Shown here: piece after piece, positions 46,004-54,832 of the stretch | Layout: every line of letters begins with the position of its first letter | Numbering within the stretch: position 1 is the stretch's first letter | Source: Austwickia sp. TVS 96-490-7B | GTDB taxonomy: Bacteria > Actinomycetota > Actinomycetes > Actinomycetales > Dermatophilaceae | NCBI RefSeq assembly: GCF_019331795.1 | Contig: NZ_JAHPZL010000008.1 | Span: forward strand, 613,104-677,103 | Direction of reading: 5' to 3' | DNA: 64,000 bases | Program-made: the position numbers and the translations under genes | Notes under the pieces: model-generated | Seen by the model: the letters and a program-made list of their open reading frames with translations, nothing else | The model's database searches: none | What the model was told of the DNA's origin: nothing

Positions 46004-46597
46004 GTGCTCACCGAGCGTGCCTTGATCGTCGTCGATGTCCAAAACGACTTCTGCGAAGGTGGTTCCCTCGCCGTCCCGGGCGGCGCCCAGGTCGCCGCAG
46101 CCATTGCCGACCACGTCCGCACCCATGGAGCCGACTACGCCGCGATCCTCGCCACCGTCGACTGGCACGAAGACCCCGGCAGCCACTGGTCGACACATCC
46201 AAACTATGTGGACACCTGGCCGCGGCACTGCCAGGTAGGGACTTCGGGAGCGGAGTTTCATCCCGCCTGGGCCGCGGAAGCCACCCAGATCGACGCGATC
46301 TTCCGTAAGGGACGGCGTGACGCTGCCTACAGCGGTTTTGAAGGAGCTACCACCGACGAGGGGCAGGACATTGGTCTAGGGCAGTGGCTCCGGGATAGCG
46401 GCATCACCTCGGTGGACATCGTCGGTCTGGCCACAGATCACTGCGTTCGCGCGACAGCCCTTGACGCTGCCCAGGAAGGATTCTCCCCACGAGTCCTGCT
46501 CGACCTGACCGCTGGTGTCGACACGACCACCACTGCGGCCGCACTGGCCGACATGCGCAACGCTGGAGTCGAACTTGCCGGAGGCGGCCCCTGCTGA
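46004..46597 (+). CDS. pncA: Nicotinamidase
   Basis: 197 residues, isochorismatase-like hydrolase. It deamidates nicotinamide to nicotinate, which pncB then uses. Catalytic D11 in VVDVQNDF, the lysine in IFRKGRRD, and the nucleophile in GLATDHCVRATA; metal ligands in VDWHEDPGSHWSTH. The GTG at 46004 has GAGGAGGA at ideal distance; an upstream ATG at 45980 lacks one. Starts 30 bases after pncB. Confidence 0.95.
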   Translation: MLTERALIVVDVQNDFCEGGSLAVPGGAQVAAAIADHVRTHGADYAAILATVDWHEDPGSHWSTHPNYVDTWPRHCQVGTSGAEFHPAWAAEATQIDAIFRKGRRDAAYSGFEGATTDEGQDIGLGQWLRDSGITSVDIVGLATDHCVRATALDAAQEGFSPRVLLDLTAGVDTTTTAAALADMRNAGVELAGGGPC

Positions 46598-46608
46598 AAG
46601 CCTCCGGC
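46577..46608 (+). terminator. Terminator-like hairpin at the end of pncA
   Basis: GCCGGAGGC (46577-46585) pairs perfectly with GCCTCCGGC (46600-46608). The first arm is pncA coding sequence and the stop codon lies in the loop. It faces the CoA-transferase end. Confidence 0.6.
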
Positions 46609-46626
46609 ACGTCCTCTCCCCGGGAG

Positions 46627-47883
46627 TCAGGCGAGACCCAGCTGTCGGGCCTGATCCCACAGGTGTGCCCGGACACCGGGGTGTGCTGCCCGATCAATCA
46701 AGTTGGCCGCTTGCTCCTTCTCCGAGCAGCCCATCATCTCGGCAACCCCATGCTCGGTGATCACACAGGTGTGTTGGAACGAGGTCACCGGTTCATCCAG
46801 CAAGGGAACGATCGTTGATACTTGCGCCTTAGGGTGCCAACTGCGAAGGGCCATAATCGCTTGGCCGTGCGGAGCGTGCATCGCGCCCACCGTGAAATCT
46901 GTTTGGCCGCCGAAACCTGAATGGATCCGCGCTTTGATGCGAGACGCATTCGCCTGATCCAACAGGTCTACCTGCAGCGCCGTGTTGATACTCGTCATGC
47001 CGTAGTTCTGACAGATACGGGCTGGCGAATTGACTGTCTCGGTGCGCAACACCCGCACCCGCTCGTTTCGATCAATCCATCGATAGAGGTCCAACGAGCC
47101 GTACACGAACGACGCCGTGATCACCCGGTCCGGATCCAGGGCGCCAGCCTCCGCCAAGGACAGCACGCCGTCAGAGAGCATCTCCGTCCAAATTCCCAAG
47201 TCTTTCTTGCGGGATAAGCCGCCCAAGGTCGCGTCAGGGATCTCGCCGATGCCGAGCTGCAAGGTGGCCCCATCGCCCACTCGGTCGGAGACTAATGCTC
47301 CGATGATTGCTGCCGACTCGGCCCGTTCCGGATCGGCCGCCGATGCACTGACCGCGCCATGTCCTAGCGGTCGGACCGGCTCGTCCGCTTCCACGACTGC
47401 GTCGAACATGTCGAGGTCGTATTCGCCGTCACCGAAGGTGTACGGCATCGTGGGGTTGGTCTGAGCGATCACCAACCCCCCTGAAGCCTGAGCTGCCTCT
47501 ATCACCCCGCACAGAATGTTGATCTCACACCCCAAGCTCACCTTGCCGTTGTACGGCACTGAGGTGTGCACCACCACCGCGTCCACGGCGAGTTTCCCCG
47601 AGCGAAACAGATGAGGAACATGGCTCAACCGAGAGGGGTAATAAGCCAACCTTGGGCTTCGACGCATTCCCGGCCCCACAAATGCCGACTCCAAGGTCAC
47701 CCCGTCGCGGTCTGGCACCCCTACTGGGGAGTTGAGCACAAACAACCGATATCGAGGCACGTGAGCGTCGACGCTACGCAACATGGTCCAGGGAACAGCC
47801 CCGTTACCACTGACAACGATGCGGGGTTCGGCAGCTTTGGCTGCGATGAGAGCAGCAGCTTGATCAGCGGTGATCGTAGACAC
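46627..47883 (-). CDS. Acetyl-CoA hydrolase/4-hydroxybutyrate CoA-transferase family protein
   Basis: About 418 residues. Two Rossmann-type CoA-transferase domains: QLGIGEIPDATLGGL with the likely catalytic Glu, TASFVYGSLDLYRWIDRN, IHSGFGGQTDFTVGA and CVITEHGVAEMMGCS. Family members transfer CoA between acetyl-CoA and short acids or hydrolyse it. The frame opens at TTG 47997, but the family-like start is the GTG at 47883 (VSTITADQAAALIAAKA). That GTG and the G-run before it lie in a 12-bp hairpin. Confidence 0.85.
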   Translation of the reverse strand: MSTITADQAAALIAAKAAEPRIVVSGNGAVPWTMLRSVDAHVPRYRLFVLNSPVGVPDRDGVTLESAFVGPGMRRSPRLAYYPSRLSHVPHLFRSGKLAVDAVVVHTSVPYNGKVSLGCEINILCGVIEAAQASGGLVIAQTNPTMPYTFGDGEYDLDMFDAVVEADEPVRPLGHGAVSASAADPERAESAAIIGALVSDRVGDGATLQLGIGEIPDATLGGLSRKKDLGIWTEMLSDGVLSLAEAGALDPDRVITASFVYGSLDLYRWIDRNERVRVLRTETVNSPARICQNYGMTSINTALQVDLLDQANASRIKARIHSGFGGQTDFTVGAMHAPHGQAIMALRSWHPKAQVSTIVPLLDEPVTSFQHTCVITEHGVAEMMGCSEKEQAANLIDRAAHPGVRAHLWDQARQLGLA

Positions 47884-47914
47884 AGCCCCCACTGTGCCAG
47901 CTGTGGGGGCTGTG
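47881..47914 (-). promoter_or_regulatory. 12-bp hairpin over the CoA-transferase start region
   Basis: On the reverse strand CACAGCCCCCAC pairs perfectly with GTGGGGGCTGTG around a 10-base loop. The second arm holds the G-rich ribosome binding region and the GTG start at 47883. It could be the terminator of the acyltransferase gene, or hide the start of the CoA-transferase, or both. Confidence 0.6.
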
Positions 47915-48002
47915 CGGAGAACGTTCGAGAGAACCACCGTCTGTCTGCCGTCCAGCCGGGGCACCCAGCCGGGCAGGTGTGAGTACTGCTGACTCAATCC
48001 TT

Positions 48003-50060
48003 TTAGTACCGCTGACTCGATCCGGTAGGCACGGCCGGAGGGATGCCTGATCCATTGACCCCATTTCCGCCCCCACTGCCGCCGTTACCGCCGCCACCAG
48101 GAGCCCCTGGTGCCGGAGCGCCGCCACCGCCACGACCGCCACCGGTGGGTGGTTTGACCCCACCGGTGATCGTCCCAGACGGGTCTGGCGCGGTGGTACT
48201 TGGCTTGGGGGGCGCCGGAATCGTGATGCAGGTCATGATCAGACGCACATAGGCATCAGCCCCTGCGGGGGTCAAGTGGATGCCGTCCTCGACGAACCAA
48301 TTCAGATTCGCCTTGCCCTTGGCGTAGGCATGCCAGTCAGCAATGGACACGTTGGCGTAGTTCGGAGACACGGTGCGTAGCGTTCGCAGCGCCCGAGCTT
48401 CCCAGGGACGGGGCACTTTGGGAGTGACCACAATGACCTGTTTGACATCCTTCAAGGAATCCAACGCGGTTTTGAGCTCACCGTCGTCGATCAAGCCGTT
48501 GTCGCCAGTGTGCAGGACGACGATGTCCGCTTTGATGTTCCCAGCGTTTGATGCGTTGGTCAGATCTGGCAGGAGCTTCCAAGCCTGTTCAGCCACTTTG
48601 GCGCGGTTGTCTACCTTGCCAAAGAACTTCAGGAACGCTGGTTGAGCCCCCACTGCGACCGAGTCGCCATAGATCACCACAGACAGGTCTTTACGAGGCG
48701 TGACCTGCTCTGGCGTCAATTTCGGCACTGGTGGGGGCGTGGTTCCGTTGGTGGCTTTCGGAGTCGGGCCTTTCACCGGGGTCGTTGGAGTATCTGCCCC
48801 AGCAGCACTGTCCAGATCCATACGGGCGGGCAACACCATCGCAATGGCCACACCCACCACCAGCTGAATTGCGGCAAGACGCACCAGTTTGATGTTCCAG
48901 GTCACCCCGGACCACGGACGACGCCAGCCGTACTTCCGGACCGGCTGCTCGACGAGTTGGTACGACAACTCAGCGAGGAAGAACGTCAATGCCAGTCGAA
49001 GAACCCACAGCCGGGGACCGTTGAACGGAACATCCAGATCAGGGCGGGTAAAAGCAGCAATCGGCCAGTGCCACAGATAGAGCCCGTAGGACCGTTGTCC
49101 GATATATCGCAGGAAACGAAACGAGAAAAGCTTGGCGAGCGGCCCAGGACGAGCCACCACTGACACCAGCACGGTGGTAGTCAACGCAATGATAGGAAAT
49201 CCATAGCGATACAACGGTGCCGAGTATTCATCGATCAAGCTGATCGATGCCAGCAGCCCCACCAACGCGAGTGAGCCCACCGCGGTGGCGCGCATCGATG
49301 CACGGTCCAAGTTTGGCATCAGTTTCCCGAAGCCTGCCCCACCGCGATAGAAAGCCAGTGACGCACCGAACAGCATGCCCATCGAATGGCTATCCGTTCC
49401 GAAATACCACCGACTCGGGTCCCCCATCCCCGGGACGTTATCCATCGCCGAGCCCAGACCCATGGCGAGCGCAGACAGCACGCCGAGCAGTGCGCTGACG
49501 GTCGTGAGCACTACTCGCCGCCCTCGGTGATACGGCACTTTGCGCCAGACGAGTACCACGAGTAAAGGCCAGAGCACGTAGAACTGTTCTTCGACGGCAA
49601 GGCTCCACAGGTGCTGCAGCACTGGTGGACGCCCAGCCGCCTCGAAGTACGAACGTTTATGCAGGATGTACCACCAGTTGGAGGTGTACGTCGCTGCAGC
49701 CCCGACATCTCCGAAGAAGGATCCCAGCTGGTCCCGTTCAGCGATGGCCATCGCTACCCCGGAGCACGCCATCAGCAACAGGACAGCGGGGAACAGCCGT
49801 CGAATACGTCCCAGCCAGAACTGTTTGAGATCAATGTCTCGGATCGACCATCGAGCCCACAACTGGCTACTGATGAGGTAGCCGGACAGCACAAAGAAGA
49901 TGTCGACGCCGAGGAATCCTCCGACGAAACCCGGCACCTGGAAGTGGTAGAACAACACCGCCATCACAGCCAATGCGCGGACGCCATCCAGACCCGGGAG
50001 GTAGGCCGTTCGCGTAGCCTTCCCTCGCCGCGTCAGGCCCCCTGCCGCTTGTTTGTGCAC
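48003..50060 (-). CDS. OatA-like membrane acyltransferase with C-terminal SGNH domain
   Basis: 685 residues. About ten membrane helices form an acyltransferase-3 domain (LPGLDGVRALAVMAVLFYHF, GVDIFFVLSGYLISS, WSLAVEEQFYVLWPLL). An extracellular SGNH-hydrolase domain follows (VVIYGDSVAVGAQPAF with the Ser, DGIHLTPAGADAYVR with Asp and His). Such fusions O-acetylate peptidoglycan or glycans. The last 70 residues are Gly and Pro rich and end in PTGSSQRY. The GTG at 50060 follows GGGAAGG. Confidence 0.9.
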   Translation of the reverse strand: MHKQAAGGLTRRGKATRTAYLPGLDGVRALAVMAVLFYHFQVPGFVGGFLGVDIFFVLSGYLISSQLWARWSIRDIDLKQFWLGRIRRLFPAVLLLMACSGVAMAIAERDQLGSFFGDVGAAATYTSNWWYILHKRSYFEAAGRPPVLQHLWSLAVEEQFYVLWPLLVVLVWRKVPYHRGRRVVLTTVSALLGVLSALAMGLGSAMDNVPGMGDPSRWYFGTDSHSMGMLFGASLAFYRGGAGFGKLMPNLDRASMRATAVGSLALVGLLASISLIDEYSAPLYRYGFPIIALTTTVLVSVVARPGPLAKLFSFRFLRYIGQRSYGLYLWHWPIAAFTRPDLDVPFNGPRLWVLRLALTFFLAELSYQLVEQPVRKYGWRRPWSGVTWNIKLVRLAAIQLVVGVAIAMVLPARMDLDSAAGADTPTTPVKGPTPKATNGTTPPPVPKLTPEQVTPRKDLSVVIYGDSVAVGAQPAFLKFFGKVDNRAKVAEQAWKLLPDLTNASNAGNIKADIVVLHTGDNGLIDDGELKTALDSLKDVKQVIVVTPKVPRPWEARALRTLRTVSPNYANVSIADWHAYAKGKANLNWFVEDGIHLTPAGADAYVRLIMTCITIPAPPKPSTTAPDPSGTITGGVKPPTGGGRGGGGAPAPGAPGGGGNGGSGGGNGVNGSGIPPAVPTGSSQRY

Positions 50061-50219
50061 GTCGTACCTTCCCGCCTGTCTGAATGCCCCGACGGGGCAT
50101 GTCGTTCCCAGCTTCGCCCTCAGCGCATCCTGAACGGTGGAGCCACGGCGAAAGGCCTCCCGACACTTTCGATCCTTGCCACCACTCTCCCTCAGCTGCC
50201 CGTCCGGCGCCGGAAGTTG

Positions 50220-51281
50220 TCACTTCCGACGCATCTTTACCACCTCACTGTGACCGATCACATCGTGGATGGTCCGCCGAGAGCGGTCAGTCATGCCTCG
50301 ACCCAGGTCGAAAAGCATGAAGAAAAACCCGATAGTACCCAGGACAGGCATTGTGAGCGCGAGCTGACCGGCGATCTTGATAGCGGTGCGACGTGAGGCC
50401 GACTCGAATGTCAGTTCACCGCCACCGCGCTCCACGACCTTGATTCCCATGAGCCTGCGTCCCGGAGTCGTACCAGCCCGCGCCAGTAGCACGAACTCGT
50501 AGAGGTAATACACCAAGACATTGCCCACCATGACCGCAGCGGACACAGCCTGGACGCTGGCCGGGATGGGGTCTGCTGGCTTTCCAGCAGCCAAAGACGC
50601 TGCCGCGCTGTCATACCAGGGCCTGACCACATCCATGTGAGACCACACCATCAGTAACCCCAGCGGCATTGCCAGAGCCAAACAGACCAGATCGTCGACG
50701 AGGTACGCGAACAGACGTTGCCACCATGCTGCCAACGGAGCGCCCTCTAGCGTACGCGTCTGCGGGACACCGCCGTGCACTCGGGGATCCGTTCCGGGAG
50801 ACACCGGCCCGTAACCAGGACCCTGGCCAGGTGGGATCGGAGGATATCCGCCGTGGTGGCCGGACCATTCCGCTGGTCGGGACGCTGGAGTGTCACCAGG
50901 TGAGGACGATGGCGGTGGCCCACCGGGCGTGACGCTTTGCGGGGGCGCCACCGACTCAGGGGACCTCTGGCTGGGCTGCTGACCGCCAGCGATAGGGGCC
51001 GCCGGTTCCCCAGCCCCAGACGGCGCCTCCTGCCCTCCTGCTGGCTGTCCGCCTGATGTCTGCCCGGGGGTCGCCTCTGCCGAGGCCGTCGGTTCGACGG
51101 TCTCAGTGGTGCGTGAGGTCATCGAAGAAGGAGCGGCAGATCCTGACACCGGTGCGGTCGCTTCTGGGACGGCCGGGGAGGCTGGGTCGCTGAGATGTTC
51201 GGTCCAAGCCACGCCATCCCAATAACGCAGCTGACCGCTCTGTGCAGGATCGTCGTACCAACCAGGAGGGGGGAGCGCCAT
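50220..51281 (-). CDS. DUF2510-RDD family membrane protein
   Basis: 353 residues. DUF2510 at the N-terminus (PPGWYDDPAQSGQLRYWDGVAWTEH), a Pro, Ser and Gly rich spacer to about 180, then an RDD domain with three or four helices (APLAAWWQRLFAYLVDDLVCLALAM, ARAGTTPGRRLMGIKVV). RDD proteins are thought to move solutes or act as transport accessory proteins; role here unknown. Divergent from the Lrp gene. Confidence 0.9.
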   Translation of the reverse strand: MALPPPGWYDDPAQSGQLRYWDGVAWTEHLSDPASPAVPEATAPVSGSAAPSSMTSRTTETVEPTASAEATPGQTSGGQPAGGQEAPSGAGEPAAPIAGGQQPSQRSPESVAPPQSVTPGGPPPSSSPGDTPASRPAEWSGHHGGYPPIPPGQGPGYGPVSPGTDPRVHGGVPQTRTLEGAPLAAWWQRLFAYLVDDLVCLALAMPLGLLMVWSHMDVVRPWYDSAAASLAAGKPADPIPASVQAVSAAVMVGNVLVYYLYEFVLLARAGTTPGRRLMGIKVVERGGGELTFESASRRTAIKIAGQLALTMPVLGTIGFFFMLFDLGRGMTDRSRRTIHDVIGHSEVVKMRRK

Positions 51282-51457
51282 GTCGCCATCCTGTCAGACT
51301 GCCCTGAAAGCTCCATGCCCGCCGTACCTCAGCCGGACTTACCCCTCAACCGACGCCATCGTCACGCACAGCATCCCGACCAGCGAAAAAACTTGTCCGG
51401 GTCGGCTTTTCCGAAGTGACCACCACGTTGTCGGACAGAACGGCTACCCTCCAGGTC

Positions 51458-51943
51458 ATGACTCAGGGCGTGGACCTTCTCGACGCGCGCATCATCGCGC
51501 TGTTCACCGAGCAACCCACCATCGGCGTGCTGGGGGCTTCTCGTGCCCTCGGGGTTGCCCGTGGCACCGTTCAAGCCCGGCTGGAGCGGCTTCAATCCCG
51601 GGGAGTGATTGCCTCGCTTGCCCCGACCATCGACCCTGGAGCTCTGGGGTATCCCGTCACAGCTTTCTGTAGCCTGCAAATCCGGCAGACCGCCGGGCAA
51701 TCCCCGGTGGTAGCTCACCTGTCCTCCATCCCGGAAGTGATCGAGGCTTATACGATCACCGGCGCCTTCGACCTGTTCGTGATCGTGGTAGCACGTAACA
51801 ACAGCGACCTACAGCGAGTCATCGACGCGATCGTCGAGCACGACCACATCGAGCGAGCCTCCACCCAGATCGCTTTATCCACTCATATTGAAAGCAGGAC
51901 CCTGCCGTTGGTTCAGGCGTCAGCCCTGCCAACCCACGACTGA
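51458..51943 (+). CDS. Lrp/AsnC-family regulator
   Basis: 161 residues. HTH-like N-terminus (LLDARIIALFTEQPTIGVLGASRALGVARGTVQARLERL) and an effector RAM domain (AYTITGAFDLFVIVVARNNSDLQRVI). These regulators respond to amino acids. The ATG at 51458 is preferred over GTG 51416; neither has a strong ribosome binding site. Single gene, no obvious target beside it. Confidence 0.9.
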   Translation: MTQGVDLLDARIIALFTEQPTIGVLGASRALGVARGTVQARLERLQSRGVIASLAPTIDPGALGYPVTAFCSLQIRQTAGQSPVVAHLSSIPEVIEAYTITGAFDLFVIVVARNNSDLQRVIDAIVEHDHIERASTQIALSTHIESRTLPLVQASALPTHD

Positions 51944-51970
51944 GTAGCCGACCGTAGGGAATGGCACCGC

Positions 51971-53728
51971 TCATCGTCTCCCCACGAACCAGGCCCGGAT
52001 CTTGGTAATGCGTTCGGTGACCTGCTCGTGACTAGCCTGATCAAGAGTGGGTCCGCCACATTGGCGCCGTAGCTCGGCATGTACCACGGCATGGGCCTGA
52101 CCGGTTTTGTGGGCGTACGCCGACACTAAGGAGTTCAACTCTTTTCGGGTCGCTGCCAGAGCACGATGCCCGGTGGCCTGGGGATCCTGTCCCGCTGTGG
52201 GGCGCTTTTTAGCGTGTCGACGCTGCTTCTCTGCCAGCAGATGTGCCACCTGGTCAGGTTCGAGCAGACCCGGCAAGCCCAGGAAATCCGCTTCGTCTGC
52301 TGAGCCTGGATCGGAAGCGAAACCATACTGTTCGGCGTCGAAAAGAACGTGATCAAAGGTGGCATCGGACTCCAACGCTTCGAACGAGAGCTGTTCCTCG
52401 CCAAGATCAGCGGTCGACCTGGATCGGTTGGCCTCTTCCAGCAAAGCCTCTTCCGGGGCCCACATATCGCCCTCGGCGAGCGTCGAAGGCCGATCCAAGG
52501 CGTGATCGCGTTCGTCCTCCAACCGGGCGGCATGCTCCAAGATGATGGGAACTGTCGGGAGAAACACGCTGGCCAGTTCACCGCGACGACGAGCCCGGAC
52601 GAAACGTCCCACCGCTTGAGCAAAGAACAACGGGGTCGACGTAGAGGTCGCAAAGACACCGACTGCCAGTCTGGGGACATCCACCCCTTCGGACACCATC
52701 CGCACCGCCACCATCCATCGCTGCTCCCCCTCCGCGAACGACTCAATGCATCGGGAGGCTTTGGGATCGTCAGAAAGCACCACCGTCGGATGCTCGCCGG
52801 TGATGCGTTTCAAGATGCCTGCGTAGGCCCGTGCCTGGGTCTGGTTGGTGGCGATGACCAACCCCCCAGCGTCAGGGACATGTCGTCGTACCTCCCCCAA
52901 CCGCTGATCAGCAGCTCTCAGCACTGAACTGATCCACTCCCCCCGCGGGTCTAGCGCAGTCCGCCACGCCTGAGCGATTTGGTCTTTGGTCATCGGCTCG
53001 CCCAGCCGCGTCGCGATCTCATCGCCAGCTTTGGTCCGCCACCGCATATTGCCGCCATAGGCAAGGAAGATCACTGGTCGGACCACTCCGTCGGCGAGAG
53101 CCTCGGCATACCCGTAGGTGTAATCGCTCGACGACCGCCGGATCCCGTCAGAGTCCGGTTCGTAGCGCACAAACGGGATCGGAGCAGTGTCAGAGCGGAA
53201 CGGCGTCCCAGTTAAGGCCAGCCGACGGGTAGCAGGTTCGAAGGCCTCCCGGATCGCGTCTCCCCAGGCCAAGGTGTCTCCACCGTGGTGGATCTCATCA
53301 AGAATCACCAGGGTGCGCCACCGTTCACACCGAGCGCGGTGGAGTAAAGGTTTCGCAGCAACTCCAGCGTAGGTCAACGCAATACCGTCGAAGTCGCTGC
53401 TGGTCCCGCCTGCTCCATTGGTGAATCGGGGGTCAATATGAATCCCCACTCGGGACGCTGCATCAGCCCATTGGGTCTTCAGGTGCTCCGTCGGCGCGAC
53501 GATCGTGACTTTTTGCACGACCTTGCGATCGAGCAGTTCTGTGGCGACCCGCAGCGCGTACGTCGTCTTCCCCGCGCCCGGGGTGGCTACGGCCAGGAAA
53601 TCCCGTGGGTCGGTCTCTAGATAGCGTTGCAGGGCCTCAGCCTGCCAGGCGCGCAGCTTGCGGGCGGTCCCCCAAGCGGCACGCTCGGGGAAGGCCGGAG
53701 ACAGGTGGGAGGCAGCCGAGGTACTCAT
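51971..53728 (-). CDS. DEAD/DEAH-type SF2 helicase
   Basis: 585 residues. RecA-like domain 1: Q-motif region LRAWQAEALQRYL, Walker A TPGAGKTT, Walker B ILDEIHHGG, motif III LTGTPFRS. Domain 2 has VRMVSEGVDVPRLAVGVFA and QAVGRFVRARRR (motif VI). A C-terminal part of about 180 residues is charged. This XPB/HsdR-like actinobacterial helicase has no assigned role. It ends 27 bases from the convergent Lrp gene. Confidence 0.9.
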   Translation of the reverse strand: MSTSAASHLSPAFPERAAWGTARKLRAWQAEALQRYLETDPRDFLAVATPGAGKTTYALRVATELLDRKVVQKVTIVAPTEHLKTQWADAASRVGIHIDPRFTNGAGGTSSDFDGIALTYAGVAAKPLLHRARCERWRTLVILDEIHHGGDTLAWGDAIREAFEPATRRLALTGTPFRSDTAPIPFVRYEPDSDGIRRSSSDYTYGYAEALADGVVRPVIFLAYGGNMRWRTKAGDEIATRLGEPMTKDQIAQAWRTALDPRGEWISSVLRAADQRLGEVRRHVPDAGGLVIATNQTQARAYAGILKRITGEHPTVVLSDDPKASRCIESFAEGEQRWMVAVRMVSEGVDVPRLAVGVFATSTSTPLFFAQAVGRFVRARRRGELASVFLPTVPIILEHAARLEDERDHALDRPSTLAEGDMWAPEEALLEEANRSRSTADLGEEQLSFEALESDATFDHVLFDAEQYGFASDPGSADEADFLGLPGLLEPDQVAHLLAEKQRRHAKKRPTAGQDPQATGHRALAATRKELNSLVSAYAHKTGQAHAVVHAELRRQCGGPTLDQASHEQVTERITKIRAWFVGRR

Positions 53729-53799
53729 CGCTGGGCGAGCGTACCCGACCGGAATGACGCCGCGGCGGAGGGATGTGCCTCACCGCGGCGCTCCACACC

Positions 53800-54168
53800 T
53801 CACTCGTCGCCGTCAGCCGGTTCGCGCAGGCCCTCGAAGATTTCTTTACATGCTGGACACACCGGGAAGCGTTGCGGGTCGCGCCCTGGAACCCACACCT
53901 TCCCGCAGAGGGCAACGACAGGATGCCCAGACATCGCGCTCTCCAGGATCTTCTCTTTGCGCACGTAATGCGAAAACCGTTCGTGATCTCCCGGCTCAGA
54001 CACCTGAGTGGCTGCGGAGGTCTCCTCCCGCTCCAGCACGCTGGTGGCGGTTGAGGGACCACGAGAAGGCTCCAAGGGACCACCGGGGCCGTACGGGTCA
54101 AGTGGATCGCCGGGGACCGTCGAGGCGCGCGGCGAGTTCAGAGCGGGGAAGGCGTACGACGACGTCAT
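53800..54168 (-). CDS. DUF3039 protein
   Basis: About 122 residues. Disordered N-terminus, then the strongly conserved block ERFSHYVRKEKILESAMSGHPVVALCGKVW and WVPGRDPQRFPVCPACKEIFEGL, whose cysteines (CGK..., CPAC) suggest zinc binding. Function unknown; typical of actinomycetes. Starts at 54168, 54195 and 54246 are in frame; none has a good ribosome binding site. Confidence 0.85.
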   Translation of the reverse strand: MTSSYAFPALNSPRASTVPGDPLDPYGPGGPLEPSRGPSTATSVLEREETSAATQVSEPGDHERFSHYVRKEKILESAMSGHPVVALCGKVWVPGRDPQRFPVCPACKEIFEGLREPADGDE

Positions 54169-54249
54169 GGCCGCCAGTGTAAGAGGCGTACCCATGTCGA
54201 TGCAGACCTGCCAGGTCGCGGGAACGCAGGCGCCCGGTATCTGCACCGA

Positions 54250-54804
54250 TCAGTTCCATTCCGGGTTGCCGGGGTAGGCAGACACGAAAGCCAGGTGCCC
54301 GGGTTGACGCCGCAACACCGTGGACCAGAGCTGTTCTGGATGTTCGGGAAACAGGTCAGCAGGTTCCCGATTGACGAGGAACCAGCTGCCATTAGCCAGC
54401 TCAGATTCCAACTGTCCAGCCGACCATCCGGCATATCCGGCAAAGATCCGCATCCCCACCGCCCGACCAGACAGTTCGGTGGGGTCGGCATCGAGATCGA
54501 CTACGCCAACCCCACCAAATAACCGATGCACCGCTGACGGCGTGCCCGCCCCCACCACACCAGCTAATCCCAGCGCCGTATCCAAGGACACCGGTCCACC
54601 TTGGAACAGCTCTACCGGCGCACTCAGATACGGCGACCAGCCCGGAAGCACCCGATCAACATCGACCCCAAGCCTTTTGTTCAGGACCAGACCATGCGCT
54701 CCGTCCGCAGTGTGGTGCAGGATCAGCACCACACTGCGGTGGAACACCTGCTCGGTGAGCACCGGAGAAGCCACCAACAAGCGTCCATCGAGAAATTCGG
54801 TCAC
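54250..54804 (-). CDS. YqgE/AlgH family protein
   Basis: 184 residues. Family marks: GRLLVASPVLTEQVFHRSVVLILHH, GAHGLVLNKRLG, FQGGPVS and FAGYAGWSAGQLESELANGSWF. Function unknown although conserved. The GTG at 54804 has GGAGG right before it. Located 28 bases after the DEAD-box helicase. Confidence 0.93.
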   Translation of the reverse strand: MTEFLDGRLLVASPVLTEQVFHRSVVLILHHTADGAHGLVLNKRLGVDVDRVLPGWSPYLSAPVELFQGGPVSLDTALGLAGVVGAGTPSAVHRLFGGVGVVDLDADPTELSGRAVGMRIFAGYAGWSAGQLESELANGSWFLVNREPADLFPEHPEQLWSTVLRRQPGHLAFVSAYPGNPEWN

Positions 54805-54832
54805 ACCTCCAGTGCTACCCGATCAACGCCTC

